From a virus, in IMG/VR virus record IMGVR_UViG_3300046007_010296, positions 1-23,975 of that record: 23,975 nt of DNA; one strand, written 5' to 3'. Within the stretch, counting starts at the first letter, position 1. Each line of letters opens with the position of its first letter. This document shows positions 1-8,271 of this stretch, piece by piece. The notes below the pieces were generated by a model, which was not told the origin of the DNA, made no database searches, and saw nothing but the letters and a program-made list of their open reading frames with translations. Both the position numbers and the translations under genes were made by a program.

Positions 1-69
1 ATCGAATTAATCAGGCTGCCCTTTGAACCAAATCAAATAGATAATAATATTATTGTAATTATTAAATGA
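1..69 (+). CDS. 3' end of an unidentified gene (22 codons)
   Basis: An open frame runs from the first base of the window to a TGA at 67-69. Its stop overlaps the ATG of the next gene in an ATGA arrangement, as at most junctions downstream. Only 22 residues are visible, ending in a hydrophobic IIVIIK tail, so no family can be assigned. Its position suggests that it is another member of the glycan operon; that is inference. Confidence 0.6.
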   Translation: MELIRLPFEPNQIDNNIIVIIK

Positions 70-938
70 ATAATATTTATCTTTTAACTTTTTATACAGA
101 AGGTGGTAAAATAGACAAAGGGTATGAATTAAAAAACATAACCTCTGCTATCAAAGAAAAACTATCTCCATATTTTACTAACATATTTACTTTTAATAAA
201 CAACAATTAAAAGAATTGCCAAACAGTCAAGATGTTTGTAATGAATATGATGAAGCACTGGATATGAATCCAAATGCTAATTATATTGGCTATTTTGATT
301 TTAAAGGTTTTTTAATTAGTCATATTTTAAAACAGATTCCTGAGAATTCTATTTTAATTTATCATGATAGTAATTTTGAAAAAAATGCCCAGTATTGGGA
401 ATCTGATTGGCCTAATATTAACAATTTATGTGAAACAGTTTTACAGCATAATGAAAGTGATATTTTTTGTCAATTTGAGAGAGATAACGTTTTAGTTAAA
501 GAATATGTTAAAACACATACAATTGATGCCCTTATAACAGATCCAACAGAGAATGGTTTAATTAAAAATTGTTACCTGATCAATGCCGCAAGAATTATTT
601 TGAGAAATACTCCATTTAGCCGTCAGTTTATCAAAGAGTATTCTGATCTGTGTGCTGATAAGACTTTGCTCTCAAAGAATCCCAACGCTAATCCTGACCC
701 ATCATTTAAATGGTCATGCGGCGATCAAGATGTTTTAAACTGTCTCATATATAAATATATTTTGGACGATAAACTAAAACCAACTTTTCCTATCTTTTCA
801 TTCTTATATAGAGTATTGAGATTTGAAAATAGACCTTTCAATTGGATTGGTCAAAATTGGAATCCTCATCCAACAGGTGCAAGCGCTTTAACTAATTCAG
901 CATTAATAGATTATTTAAAAAGGAAATTCTCATGTTAA
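66..938 (+). CDS. Putative GT-A-type glycosyltransferase
   Basis: A 290-residue protein without signal peptide or membrane segment. Around residues 93-106 a hydrophobic strand leads into IYHDSN, where GT-A enzymes carry their metal-binding DXD. Near residues 217-228 the motif CGDQDVLNCLIYKY matches the DQ-D-N helix found after the acceptor loop in many GT8/GT32-like transferases, where the Asp-Gln pair contacts substrate. I infer an inverting or retaining sugar transferase using a nucleotide sugar, but the family number and substrate are not clear. The gene starts inside the stop of the upstream gene and overlaps the next gene by 7 nt, so translation is probably coupled. Length fits a single GT-A domain. 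A non-enzymatic relative remains possible because no canonical DXD is present. Confidence 0.55.
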   Translation: MNNIYLLTFYTEGGKIDKGYELKNITSAIKEKLSPYFTNIFTFNKQQLKELPNSQDVCNEYDEALDMNPNANYIGYFDFKGFLISHILKQIPENSILIYHDSNFEKNAQYWESDWPNINNLCETVLQHNESDIFCQFERDNVLVKEYVKTHTIDALITDPTENGLIKNCYLINAARIILRNTPFSRQFIKEYSDLCADKTLLSKNPNANPDPSFKWSCGDQDVLNCLIYKYILDDKLKPTFPIFSFLYRVLRFENRPFNWIGQNWNPHPTGASALTNSALIDYLKRKFSC

Positions 939-1966
939 TAGGAAGTGATCATATTTTTCCACAAAGTCAAACAGAGGTCATGGACATCTCGGACCCCTTG
1001 AATCTTCATAAAATTTATATACAAAATGTTCAGACTCAAAGTAAACACCTATCTGATTGCTACCTCAGCTTCGATCCTGTATCAAAAAATCTCAGATTTG
1101 TTTCTTCTTATTTTTGTGAAGGTATTAAGAAAGGTTTAATCCCACGTATTTCTCAAAACTGTAGGGGTGGCGAAGATGGGTGGTGGAGAGAAAGAACTGG
1201 GGAGAGTTGGTATCCTTGGTTATGGACAAGATATTTTTCAAATAATTCATGTAATGAACAATCTTGGAACAATTTATTTAAAGATATTAAAGATATTATT
1301 GATGATTTACCATCTGATATTAAACAAGCAGAAGGACAGTTGTCTGAATTCTATCTTTATTTGGCATGTTTAGATCATACTTTTAGACTCAATGAAGAAT
1401 TTGAGACAAAACTTAATGCTACACTATTAAATTATATATGGCCATCTAATCCTGTTTGTGGATTACAAATTAGAAGAGGTGAAATGGTTCCTCAAGATGG
1501 TAGTGTTAATAAATCATGGAATGGCCGACCAATTTTTACTATAGATGATTATATCCATGGACTCGATATAGTCTGCGAAAAACTTGGGACCAATGATGTT
1601 TTTGTTTCTACAGATTCTTTAGAGACAATAAACTATTTAAAAAATAATTATTCTAAATATAATTTTATTTCTAATTTATATGATAGAAATTTATTTATTA
1701 GATATGATGGAGATGCGTCTACTGTTCATTTATCAATTGATTTACAATCTAATCAGCATTTAATTCAGCATTATACAGAATCTTGTGTTGCTGATCTTGT
1801 GTGTTTAGCAAAATGTCAGGGGTATGTTGGTGGTATGAAACATTCTGAATATGGAGTTACTGGTTGGTTTTTACAAATGACAAAGCAAAAACAAATTACT
1901 CCTTATTATAATGTTGAAGGTAATTTTAATTTACAAGATAAACCTGTAGGATTATTTTTACTATGA
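932..1966 (+). CDS. GT23-like (NodZ/FUT8-type) fucosyltransferase
   Basis: A 344-residue protein whose C-terminal half matches the GDP-fucose-binding half of GT23 alpha-1,6-fucosyltransferases. LQIRRGE at 178-184 corresponds to the HxRRxD motif whose second Arg binds GDP-fucose. VFVSTDS at 223-229, then a spacer and NFISN at 244-248, follow the family's V-x-ATDD...Y-x-FISD strand pair. Residues 264-300 (VHLSIDLQ, then ADLVCLAKCQGYVGG) match the family's final I-L-D-I-H-F-L-S-x-A-D-F-L-V helix and strand. The N-terminal 150 residues are not recognisable. AGGA lies 7 nt before the ATG and the gene ends in an ATGA overlap with the next. The expected donor is GDP-fucose; the acceptor is unknown. 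The family call rests on motifs read by eye; assignment to the related GT11 family is the main alternative. Confidence 0.65.
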   Translation: MLIGSDHIFPQSQTEVMDISDPLNLHKIYIQNVQTQSKHLSDCYLSFDPVSKNLRFVSSYFCEGIKKGLIPRISQNCRGGEDGWWRERTGESWYPWLWTRYFSNNSCNEQSWNNLFKDIKDIIDDLPSDIKQAEGQLSEFYLYLACLDHTFRLNEEFETKLNATLLNYIWPSNPVCGLQIRRGEMVPQDGSVNKSWNGRPIFTIDDYIHGLDIVCEKLGTNDVFVSTDSLETINYLKNNYSKYNFISNLYDRNLFIRYDGDASTVHLSIDLQSNQHLIQHYTESCVADLVCLAKCQGYVGGMKHSEYGVTGWFLQMTKQKQITPYYNVEGNFNLQDKPVGLFLL

Positions 1967-2691
1967 AAACTGCTGTTTGTTTATATGGTCAACCTAGAAA
2001 TTTTCATAATAATTGGCTATATCTTAAAAATCATATTATAGATAATAATTCTGCAGATGTATTCTTTCATTCATGGTTTCATGAAAATGATTTGATAGTC
2101 AGCGGTTCCACAATGGCTGGTAAATTTTTACATCCTAATTTAAGAACTGATTTACCTAATATTATTAATCCAAAAGATTTTATTATTGAATCTCAAAAAC
2201 CATTCCATGAAAAAATAGTTACATTAACCGATAATCAAATAGATGCTTGTTGGCCTAATTTATATGGAAATCCAGATAAAACAGCATTTATTAAGAATAT
2301 GACTAAAACACAATATAGTATGATGTATAGTATTCATCAGTCTGTGATGTTAAAAGAATTATATGCTCAAAAAAATCAATTTGAATATGATTGTGTTATT
2401 ATTTCAAGATTTGATACCTCTCCTAAATTACCAGTAAATCTATTAGACATCAATCTGAATAATATCACGACTTGCTATGGTCCATTGCCTAGAGGAGAAA
2501 TTAATGATTGGTTTATTATATGTAATAATAAACATAGTAATATACTAGGTAGTTTATTTTTTTTATTAGACTATCACAGAGACAATATTATTGCAAATGA
2601 TAGCATGTGGACACCAGAAGCATATATAAGAGAACAAGTAAAATTATTTAATATTAATGTAGACTTTAAAAATTATAATATTACTTTCTAA
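1963..2691 (+). CDS. Putative transferase of an unnamed 'YGQPR' family, copy 1
   Basis: A 242-residue protein beginning with a beta strand and the motif CLYGQPRNF (6-14), then ADVFFHSW (31-38), a helical middle, and YDCVIISRFDTSP (about 143-155) where a GT-A enzyme would have a DXD-bearing strand. A later NDWFIIC segment follows. The next gene shares the same order of motifs, so the two are diverged tandem copies. I know this pattern from phage and giant-virus proteins that sit in sugar-transferase clusters, but I know of no demonstrated activity. The R-x-D instead of D-x-D is notable. It lies between ATGA (upstream) and TAATG (downstream) overlaps. Glycosyltransferase is inferred from context and strand-motif layout; function remains unknown. 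Confidence 0.5.
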   Translation: MKTAVCLYGQPRNFHNNWLYLKNHIIDNNSADVFFHSWFHENDLIVSGSTMAGKFLHPNLRTDLPNIINPKDFIIESQKPFHEKIVTLTDNQIDACWPNLYGNPDKTAFIKNMTKTQYSMMYSIHQSVMLKELYAQKNQFEYDCVIISRFDTSPKLPVNLLDINLNNITTCYGPLPRGEINDWFIICNNKHSNILGSLFFLLDYHRDNIIANDSMWTPEAYIREQVKLFNINVDFKNYNITF

Positions 2692-3554
2692 TGAAAATTG
2701 CATTCTCACTATCTGGTCAACCATATTCAACACCAGAATGTTTATCCACATTCATAGATAATGTATATTCATCAACACGCTGTGATATTTTTTGTCATTT
2801 TTGGTATGATGAGTCTTATCTAAATAGATGCTATAAAATGCACTATAATATGAAATTGCAACAAAATAATATATCACAAAAATTTCAAAGCATATTTACT
2901 ATTCTTGAAAAAAATCATAGTTATGATTTATCTTTTACACAAAGATTTGATACTAACACATGGCAAAATATGCCATTAAATTATCATAGGATGATGACTC
3001 CTATTTTTTTGTATGGATATTTATCTCAAACAGAATCTATTAATAAGTCATGTTATAATATTTCAAATGATTATGATATAATAATTAAAAGTAGACCAGA
3101 TCTTATTTATACTAAAAATATTGGTCAAATTATCTCACAGTTAGATTTTACTGAAGATACTATCTATTTTCAAGATTCTATGTACGGAGGTCATTTGTAT
3201 GCTGGTGAATTTAGTCATAATATTTGTGATTGGTTTTATGTTGGTCGTAGTGATATAATTAAACGCTTTACATTTCAATTACATAATCAAGTGTCTCATA
3301 AGTTTAGAAATGGTATCAAACATATGAGAGATTACAATCATCAGTTGTGTGAGGAAAATAATATCAAAGTTCAGTTAGTGGATTTCGGCTCTCTTATACA
3401 CAAACAGACTCCACTTTTTGACACTAAATACAAAAATGATATTAGTCTTTATTTGAATGATTTTGATTTTGATAAGAGTTATCCAAGAACACCAGAACTT
3501 TGGCCATACTGGATAGAATATGTGGATTTTGTTCACTTTAAAAATATTACATAA
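2691..3554 (+). CDS. Putative transferase of the 'SGQPR' family, copy 2
   Basis: A 287-residue relative of the preceding protein. The matching motifs are FSLSGQPYST (5-14), CDIFCHFWYDE (31-41), YDIIIKSRPD (about 128-137) and a CDWFYVGRSD segment about 60 residues later. It is some 45 residues longer, with extra sequence near the C terminus. Its start overlaps the stop of copy 1 by one base (TAATG). It is the last gene before a 73-nt gap, so it may close a sub-operon. No signal peptide or membrane helix is visible. As for copy 1, a role in sugar transfer is inferred from context rather than shown by a known catalytic motif. Confidence 0.5.
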   Translation: MKIAFSLSGQPYSTPECLSTFIDNVYSSTRCDIFCHFWYDESYLNRCYKMHYNMKLQQNNISQKFQSIFTILEKNHSYDLSFTQRFDTNTWQNMPLNYHRMMTPIFLYGYLSQTESINKSCYNISNDYDIIIKSRPDLIYTKNIGQIISQLDFTEDTIYFQDSMYGGHLYAGEFSHNICDWFYVGRSDIIKRFTFQLHNQVSHKFRNGIKHMRDYNHQLCEENNIKVQLVDFGSLIHKQTPLFDTKYKNDISLYLNDFDFDKSYPRTPELWPYWIEYVDFVHFKNIT

Positions 3555-3627
3555 TCGCTAGTTGGTGGTATGAAATTTTCCATCCTCAACTATTATACTT
3601 TAGAGTTCAATATAAAAAGGGAGAATC
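3555..3627 (+). promoter_or_regulatory. Intergenic gap with strong Shine-Dalgarno sequence
   Basis: This 73-nt gap breaks an otherwise gapless operon. AGGGAGA at 3618-3624 is a strong ribosome-binding site for the sugar dehydrogenase at 3628. A TATACT at 3594-3599 could be a -10 element, but no convincing -35 lies 16-18 nt upstream, so a promoter here is weak. The gap also has TGGTGGTATG at 3563-3572, close to the ATAATGGTGTAT element seen in two later gaps. Confidence 0.35.
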
Positions 3628-4881
3628 ATGTCTTATAATATAGGTTTCGTCGGTCTTGGTAAATTAGGTCTGCCAGTTGCTCTTGCAATAGAGTCTAAGG
3701 GCCATAATGTTTGCGGATATGATATTAATCCAGCAGTTAAGACATATATTGATAACAAATCTATCCCTTACAAAGAACTTTATGTAGATGAACTATTACC
3801 ACAATCTCAAATTAAATTTACTGAGATAGATGATGTGGTCCAACAAAGTGATATCATATTCGTGCCTGTGCAAACTCCTCATGATCCTCTTTATGAAGGA
3901 TGTACTCCGCTACCAGCTACTCGCGTAGATTTTAACTATGATGCTCTGGTCAATGCTATAAAAAATCTTTCAGAGTCTGTTGATAGAAATGGTCAAGAAA
4001 AAATAGTTGTTATAATATCAACAGTTCTTCCGGGAACTATTGAAAAATATATCAAACCAGTTTTATCAAATAAGATTAAATTATGTTATAATCCATTCTT
4101 TATTGCTATGGGAACAACTATTAAAGATTTTCTTAATCCAGAGTTTGTATTATTTGGAGTAGACGATCCTGACGCTGCAAATTATGTTGAGAATTTTTAT
4201 TCAACACTACATTCTAAAAAAGTTTTCAGAACAACTATTAAAAATGCTGAATTAATTAAAGTGGCATACAACACATTTATTGGTATGAAAATAGTTTATG
4301 CTAATACTATTATGGAAATTTGTCATAAAATAGGTGCAGACTGTGATGCTGTTATTGATGCTATTAGTTTAGCAGATGAGCGACTGATTTCTCCCAAGTA
4401 TCTGCGTGGTGGTATGGGTGATGGTGGTGGTTGTCATCCAAGAGATAATATTGCTATGTCATGGCTAGCAAAAATGTTAAATTTAAGTCATGACTATTTT
4501 GAAGATTTGATGCTTGCAAGAGAACATCAAACAGAATGGCTGGCATTTTTATGTGCTGAACCACAACGACCAATTTATATCCTCGGCAAGTCATTTAAAC
4601 CAGAGACTAATATTCAAACTGGTAGTCCATCGATTCTATTATTTAACATATTATATAGTCGCGGTTTTAATGTAGATATTTTTGATCCTCATACAGATGG
4701 ATTAGAAAAATTCAATGAAAAATTTTCTAAGATAGAAGGTAATTCTGTAATTTTTTTAGGTACTATGCACGAATATTTCAAAGATTTGACATATCCAAAT
4801 GGTAGTATTGTGATAGATCCATTCAGATATATCCCTGATAAAGAAAATATTAAATTAATGCAAATAGGAAGAAATTTATAA
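3628..4881 (+). CDS. UDP-glucose/GDP-mannose dehydrogenase family protein
   Basis: A 417-residue, NAD-dependent nucleotide-sugar 6-dehydrogenase that should oxidise a UDP- or GDP-hexose to the uronic acid in the cytoplasm. The N-terminal Rossmann domain opens with VGLGKLGLP (8-16) and ends its first unit with the acidic D32 expected for NAD. STVLPGT (131-137) matches the family's STVPxGT. AELIK with Lys211 and the following helix match the central domain. The catalytic cysteine is Cys269 in GGGCHPRDN, equivalent to GGSCFPKD of UDP-glucose dehydrogenases. LGKSFKPETN and SPSI near residue 315-330 open the C-terminal substrate domain. The length is typical. The His after the catalytic Cys is unusual. 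The exact substrate (Glc, ManNAc, GalNAc or Man) cannot be read from sequence. A strong SD precedes the start and the next gene follows with no gap. Confidence 0.85.
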   Translation: MSYNIGFVGLGKLGLPVALAIESKGHNVCGYDINPAVKTYIDNKSIPYKELYVDELLPQSQIKFTEIDDVVQQSDIIFVPVQTPHDPLYEGCTPLPATRVDFNYDALVNAIKNLSESVDRNGQEKIVVIISTVLPGTIEKYIKPVLSNKIKLCYNPFFIAMGTTIKDFLNPEFVLFGVDDPDAANYVENFYSTLHSKKVFRTTIKNAELIKVAYNTFIGMKIVYANTIMEICHKIGADCDAVIDAISLADERLISPKYLRGGMGDGGGCHPRDNIAMSWLAKMLNLSHDYFEDLMLAREHQTEWLAFLCAEPQRPIYILGKSFKPETNIQTGSPSILLFNILYSRGFNVDIFDPHTDGLEKFNEKFSKIEGNSVIFLGTMHEYFKDLTYPNGSIVIDPFRYIPDKENIKLMQIGRNL

Positions 4882-5664
4882 ATGAGTAATATAGCAAAAA
4901 AATTAAAATCTAAAAATTTAGATATCTCTATATCTCATTTAAATTTTTCTTATGATAGGGCTATTGATGTATGGAAAGCAGCATATAGTGATACTCTTAA
5001 ACGAATGGCACAATCTGAAACTATACATACTTTTTTAGATCTTGGAGCTAACGTTGGAGCCACAATAAATTTCTTTTGTGAAACTTTTCCAAGTATAAAT
5101 ACTGTGTATGGTTTTGAACCTATGCCATTCAACTATGACTATTTAATGTATAAAATTGCACCTCTTTTATCTGAAAATAAAAAAATACAAATTTTCCAAA
5201 AAGCAGTTTATTATGGTATACAAAAAGCATCATTTTGTGGTTTAGGAGACAATAATACTGGTGGTATGCATCTTTCAGAAATAGTTGAAAGTAATAATGC
5301 TGAATTTGGGTGGGGAGAAGCCTTTCTCATTGGTTATGATGCTGAATGTGTAACATTAGAAGATACTTTACCATCATCAACTATAATAGATCTGTGTAAA
5401 ATAGATATTGAAGGTAGTGAATGGAATGTTTTATCTAATAGTCAATTTATTAAAAACAATATCAAAAATATTTTATTAGAATATCATTTTGTTTCAAACG
5501 ATGGAATAGTTAGGCGCAGAAATCCACTTTCCGGTCCTTGTTTAAGATATAATAATGCTGAAGCATATGCTATTAAATTTATTAATGATCATCTACCTAA
5601 TTTTTCTATTGTAGAAACAATACTTAGTAGTGAAGGTATTTGGATTAGGAATAATAATTTATGA
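4882..5664 (+). CDS. FkbM-family SAM-dependent methyltransferase
   Basis: A 260-residue protein with the SAM-binding motif I FLDLGANVG (51-59) and an acidic end to strand 2, GFEPMP (77-82). The FkbM-family signature KIDIEGSEW is at 173-181. FkbM enzymes O-methylate sugars or polyketides; next to glycosyltransferases they usually methylate a glycan, sometimes as a chain-terminating cap. The start directly follows the stop of the sugar dehydrogenase, and the gene ends in an ATGA overlap with a GT4. The methylated position and substrate cannot be inferred. Confidence 0.85.
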   Translation: MSNIAKKLKSKNLDISISHLNFSYDRAIDVWKAAYSDTLKRMAQSETIHTFLDLGANVGATINFFCETFPSINTVYGFEPMPFNYDYLMYKIAPLLSENKKIQIFQKAVYYGIQKASFCGLGDNNTGGMHLSEIVESNNAEFGWGEAFLIGYDAECVTLEDTLPSSTIIDLCKIDIEGSEWNVLSNSQFIKNNIKNILLEYHFVSNDGIVRRRNPLSGPCLRYNNAEAYAIKFINDHLPNFSIVETILSSEGIWIRNNNL

Positions 5665-6632
5665 AAATTTGTTTAATAGGTCCAGGTATTATGTCTATTC
5701 CCCCAGATAATTGGGGTGCTGTAGAAAGTTTAATTTGGGATTATTATCAATATCTTAATCAGATGGGTATCGAGACAGATATAATTAATAACCCTAATCT
5801 TGTACAAGTTGCCGATCAAGTTAATAATACAAACTATGATTTTATACATCTTCATTATGATGATCATGCAGAAACTCTAAGTAAACTAATTAAGAAGCCA
5901 TTTTGTACTACCACACACTATGGATATGTTAAAGAACATTATCCTAATTATGGTGGGTGGGGTCATATTTTTAATGGTGTACTAAAAAGTCCATCAATGA
6001 TAGCATTATCAAATGAAATTGCACAAGTATTCAAAAATGCAGGCTATAATAAATCTATTAAAGTTTTAAGGAATGGAGCAAGAACATCGGAGTTCTCTTT
6101 TAATACCAATCCTTCCAAATTTGGAATCTGTCTTGGTAAAATCGAACCACGCAAAAGACAAAGAGATTTAGCAAATGTTTGTGGTGATATGTGCAATATA
6201 GATTTCTTTGGTCCTGTTATAGATCCAACATTTAGGAATAATGGTAATTGTATTTATAGAGGTATATGGTCTAAAAAAGATCTCTATGAAAATTTAAGCC
6301 ATTACAAATGTTTAGTATTATTAAGTGATGGTGAAGCTGCACCGTTAGTTGTTCCAGAAGCATTATCAGCAGGATTAAGTTTAGTGGTTTCTGAAACAGC
6401 ATCGGCAAATCTAGATCCTAGTTTACCGTTCATTCATGTAATACCTAATGGAAAATTTGATCATGATCTTATTTCTAGTATTAATTATGCTATTGGTAAT
6501 AACTTTAAATATAGAAATCAAATTAGACAATATGCGTTTGACCACTTCGATTGGTCTGTTATCTGCAAAGACTATATTAAAATTATAGAAGAGTTAATAG
6601 ATGAGAATAGCATTTCTAACAATAGCAACTAA
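5661..6632 (+). CDS. GT4-family glycosyltransferase (GT-B fold)
   Basis: A 323-residue retaining glycosyltransferase. It starts with the short-strand and glycine loop KICLIGPGIMSIPP typical of GT4 N-terminal domains, followed by WGAVESLIWDYYQYL (18-32). The C-terminal nucleotide-sugar domain begins near GICLGKIEPRKRQRDL (155-170). It holds the EX7E pair, Glu225 and Glu233, in DGEAAPLVVPEALSAG. HxH-like residues in FIHLHYDDH (61-69) add support. It is short for GT4, with compact N- and C-domains, as phage versions often are. The 3' end overlaps the next gene by 32 nt, longer than other junctions here. Donor and acceptor are unknown. Confidence 0.85.
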   Translation: MKICLIGPGIMSIPPDNWGAVESLIWDYYQYLNQMGIETDIINNPNLVQVADQVNNTNYDFIHLHYDDHAETLSKLIKKPFCTTTHYGYVKEHYPNYGGWGHIFNGVLKSPSMIALSNEIAQVFKNAGYNKSIKVLRNGARTSEFSFNTNPSKFGICLGKIEPRKRQRDLANVCGDMCNIDFFGPVIDPTFRNNGNCIYRGIWSKKDLYENLSHYKCLVLLSDGEAAPLVVPEALSAGLSLVVSETASANLDPSLPFIHVIPNGKFDHDLISSINYAIGNNFKYRNQIRQYAFDHFDWSVICKDYIKIIEELIDENSISNNSN

Positions 6633-7299
6633 TAAATATACTCATTTTGCCCAAGATTTGTATAATAGTATCAATATTTATAGAAACAACTATCCTATAG
6701 ATTTGATTTGTTTTACCAATAAAGCAGATTCATTTAGTCAATCTGGGCCTACTAAATTACAGACGATAGACACTAATCATATTCCATTTCCAATGATTTC
6801 TTTATTAAGATATCATTATTATGCATCTCAAGAAAAATTATTATCTTGGTATGATTATATCTATCACATAGATTGCGATATGCTTTTAAAAGATGATTTA
6901 TCAGATGAGTTTTTGGGCGAAAGGGTTTGTGTGATTCATCCAGCCTATACTCATCCACAACATCCTCCAGAACAATTTCCCTATGACAGAAATGAAAAAA
7001 GTGGTGCTTTTATCCCTTATGGCTATGGTCAAAGATATTATCAAAATTGTTTTCAGGGTGGATCGTCCAAAGAATTTCTTAACATGTGTAGAACATTACA
7101 AGTAAGAATAGAGCAAGATTTGAGAAAAAATTATATTGCTCTTTGGCATGATGAGAGTTATATGAATAGGTATATGGCTGAAAATCCACCAACAAAAGAA
7201 TTGCCGCCCACATATGCTCAACCTGAAAACTGGCCTAGTTTTGGATTAACTAAAATTTTACATAGAGAGAAAAATCATACAGAGATCAGAAGTATATGA
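6601..7299 (+). CDS. GT6-family glycosyltransferase (ABO blood-group transferase family)
   Basis: A 232-residue soluble GT6 catalytic domain. The order of motifs follows human ABO and alpha-1,3-galactosyltransferase: YDYIYHIDCDM with a DXD (Asp91-Cys-Asp93), HPAYT (113-117), an aromatic-rich stretch ending in NCFQGGSSKEF (149-159), WHDESYMNRY (182-191) and NPPTKELPPTY (195-205). GT6 enzymes are retaining transferases that add alpha-1,3-linked Gal or GalNAc from the UDP sugar to a galactoside acceptor, often fucosylated. The family's catalytic region is WHDES, whose Glu is the putative nucleophile; it is intact. Most bacterial GT6 proteins have NXN in place of DXD, so the metal-binding DXD here resembles vertebrate enzymes. 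There is no transmembrane anchor. The ATG lies inside the GT4 gene, and the stop overlaps the GT2 start (ATGA). The family call is firm; linkage and sugar are inferred. Confidence 0.88.
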   Translation: MRIAFLTIATNKYTHFAQDLYNSINIYRNNYPIDLICFTNKADSFSQSGPTKLQTIDTNHIPFPMISLLRYHYYASQEKLLSWYDYIYHIDCDMLLKDDLSDEFLGERVCVIHPAYTHPQHPPEQFPYDRNEKSGAFIPYGYGQRYYQNCFQGGSSKEFLNMCRTLQVRIEQDLRKNYIALWHDESYMNRYMAENPPTKELPPTYAQPENWPSFGLTKILHREKNHTEIRSI

Positions 7300-8090
7300 T
7301 TAATAAAATGAGTTTTTGCATAGCTACTAATGGAAAAAAAGAACTTATTACGCAAATAAGTATTGGCAGTATTGCAATTGCATGTAAAAATGCTAATATA
7401 AATTTTGAAATTATAATTTGTGGAGTTTGTGGGCCGTTCATTGGTTTGTCTAAGATATTATCTTTTATAAAATGTGTAGAACATAATGAAGAAGCTAATA
7501 CTGGACAACTAGCAAAGTTAAGAAATCTAGCTGCTAAACATACAGATGGAGATATATTGATTTTTTTAGATGATGATATCATCTTTAATGACGATTGGGC
7601 TATAAAATTATTAGAATACTCCAAAAATTACTCATGGGATATCTTAGGTAATAAAATACTCATGCCTAATTATGACAGATATTGGGATAGAGCAGTAATG
7701 AGGAGGAATGGACTTCATCATATGGTATCATATGATTATCCAGATACCGATCCAGAACTATATCAAACTGGATGTTTCTGGATAGTATCTAGACAATTAT
7801 TTAATCAACATGGATGGGATAGTAATATTGGTTATTATGCATCTCATACTGGTGGTATTAATGAAGATATTGAATATTCACAAAGACTAGCTTCTTATGG
7901 TTATAAATTTATGTTTAATAAAAACGGGCTTGTTTGGCATTGGGACGAATCTTATAGAGAGATCAAATATCCTAATGATGTTAGTGTATGTGAAAAATTT
8001 AAAAATCCAGAACGAATGATTTATAGTAATGAATTTTTATCATTACTAACAAGACTTGGTGTTGAGTATATAGTAGAACAACCATCTTGA
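7296..8090 (+). CDS. GT2-family glycosyltransferase
   Basis: A 264-residue GT-A inverting transferase. FCIATNGKKELI (7-18) is the typical opening strand and loop. The metal-binding motif is FLDDDIIF (90-97). The acceptor/catalytic part is GGINEDIEYSQRLASYG (186-202), with the ED pair (190-191) expected of GT2 enzymes and a following GLVWHWDES. The start at 7296 overlaps the GT6 stop by four bases; a second ATG twelve bases later (Met5) is an alternative. It is the last gene of this transcription block: its stop overlaps the -35 element of a strong promoter. Sugar and acceptor are not predictable. Confidence 0.85.
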   Translation: MINKMSFCIATNGKKELITQISIGSIAIACKNANINFEIIICGVCGPFIGLSKILSFIKCVEHNEEANTGQLAKLRNLAAKHTDGDILIFLDDDIIFNDDWAIKLLEYSKNYSWDILGNKILMPNYDRYWDRAVMRRNGLHHMVSYDYPDTDPELYQTGCFWIVSRQLFNQHGWDSNIGYYASHTGGINEDIEYSQRLASYGYKFMFNKNGLVWHWDESYREIKYPNDVSVCEKFKNPERMIYSNEFLSLLTRLGVEYIVEQPS

Positions 8091-8115
8091 CGCGGGCCAT
8101 CGCTCTGGTTATAAT
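8087..8115 (+). promoter_or_regulatory. Near-consensus sigma70-type promoter
   Basis: TTGACG at 8087-8092 (five of six matches to the -35 consensus), a 17-nt spacer, and a perfect TATAAT at 8110-8115. The -35 overlaps the stop of the GT2 gene and the spacer is markedly GC-rich against the AT-rich background. Transcription would start near 8121-8123. It would begin just before a 47-codon ORF and leave a leader of about 160 nt before the gene at 8281. This is the best promoter I could find in the window, and it suggests that host RNA polymerase starts a new unit here. Confidence 0.65.
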
Positions 8116-8127
8116 AAACAAGATAAA

Positions 8128-8271
8128 ATGCTTAAATTCTGCTTTATTATTGCAATGATATCTGGTTGTTTTAGCGGATTACATAAGATGTATTCTGTTA
8201 AAAATAATCCATCTTTAGGCGTTAAGCCTTCTAAAAATTTATTTACATTTCTTTTTATAGATAATTATTGA
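8128..8271 (+). CDS. Possible 47-residue lipoprotein-like small protein
   Basis: An ATG-started ORF of 47 codons lies in the gap downstream of the promoter. Its product begins MLKFCFIIAMISGC, a very short signal-like segment ending in a lipobox (ISGC, Cys14), followed by a polar tail. Against it: no Shine-Dalgarno sequence is visible, and the ATG lies only about 5-7 nt after the predicted transcription start, so it would be nearly leaderless. It is in the same frame as the gene at 8281, separated by its TGA and three codons. A non-coding leader is a real alternative. Confidence 0.3.
   Translation: MLKFCFIIAMISGCFSGLHKMYSVKNNPSLGVKPSKNLFTFLFIDNY

Noticed and set aside
8217-8229. AGGC-GTTAA-GCCT hairpin as a terminator
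   Set aside because: The stem has only four pairs and the downstream sequence is not an uninterrupted T-run; too weak to call.
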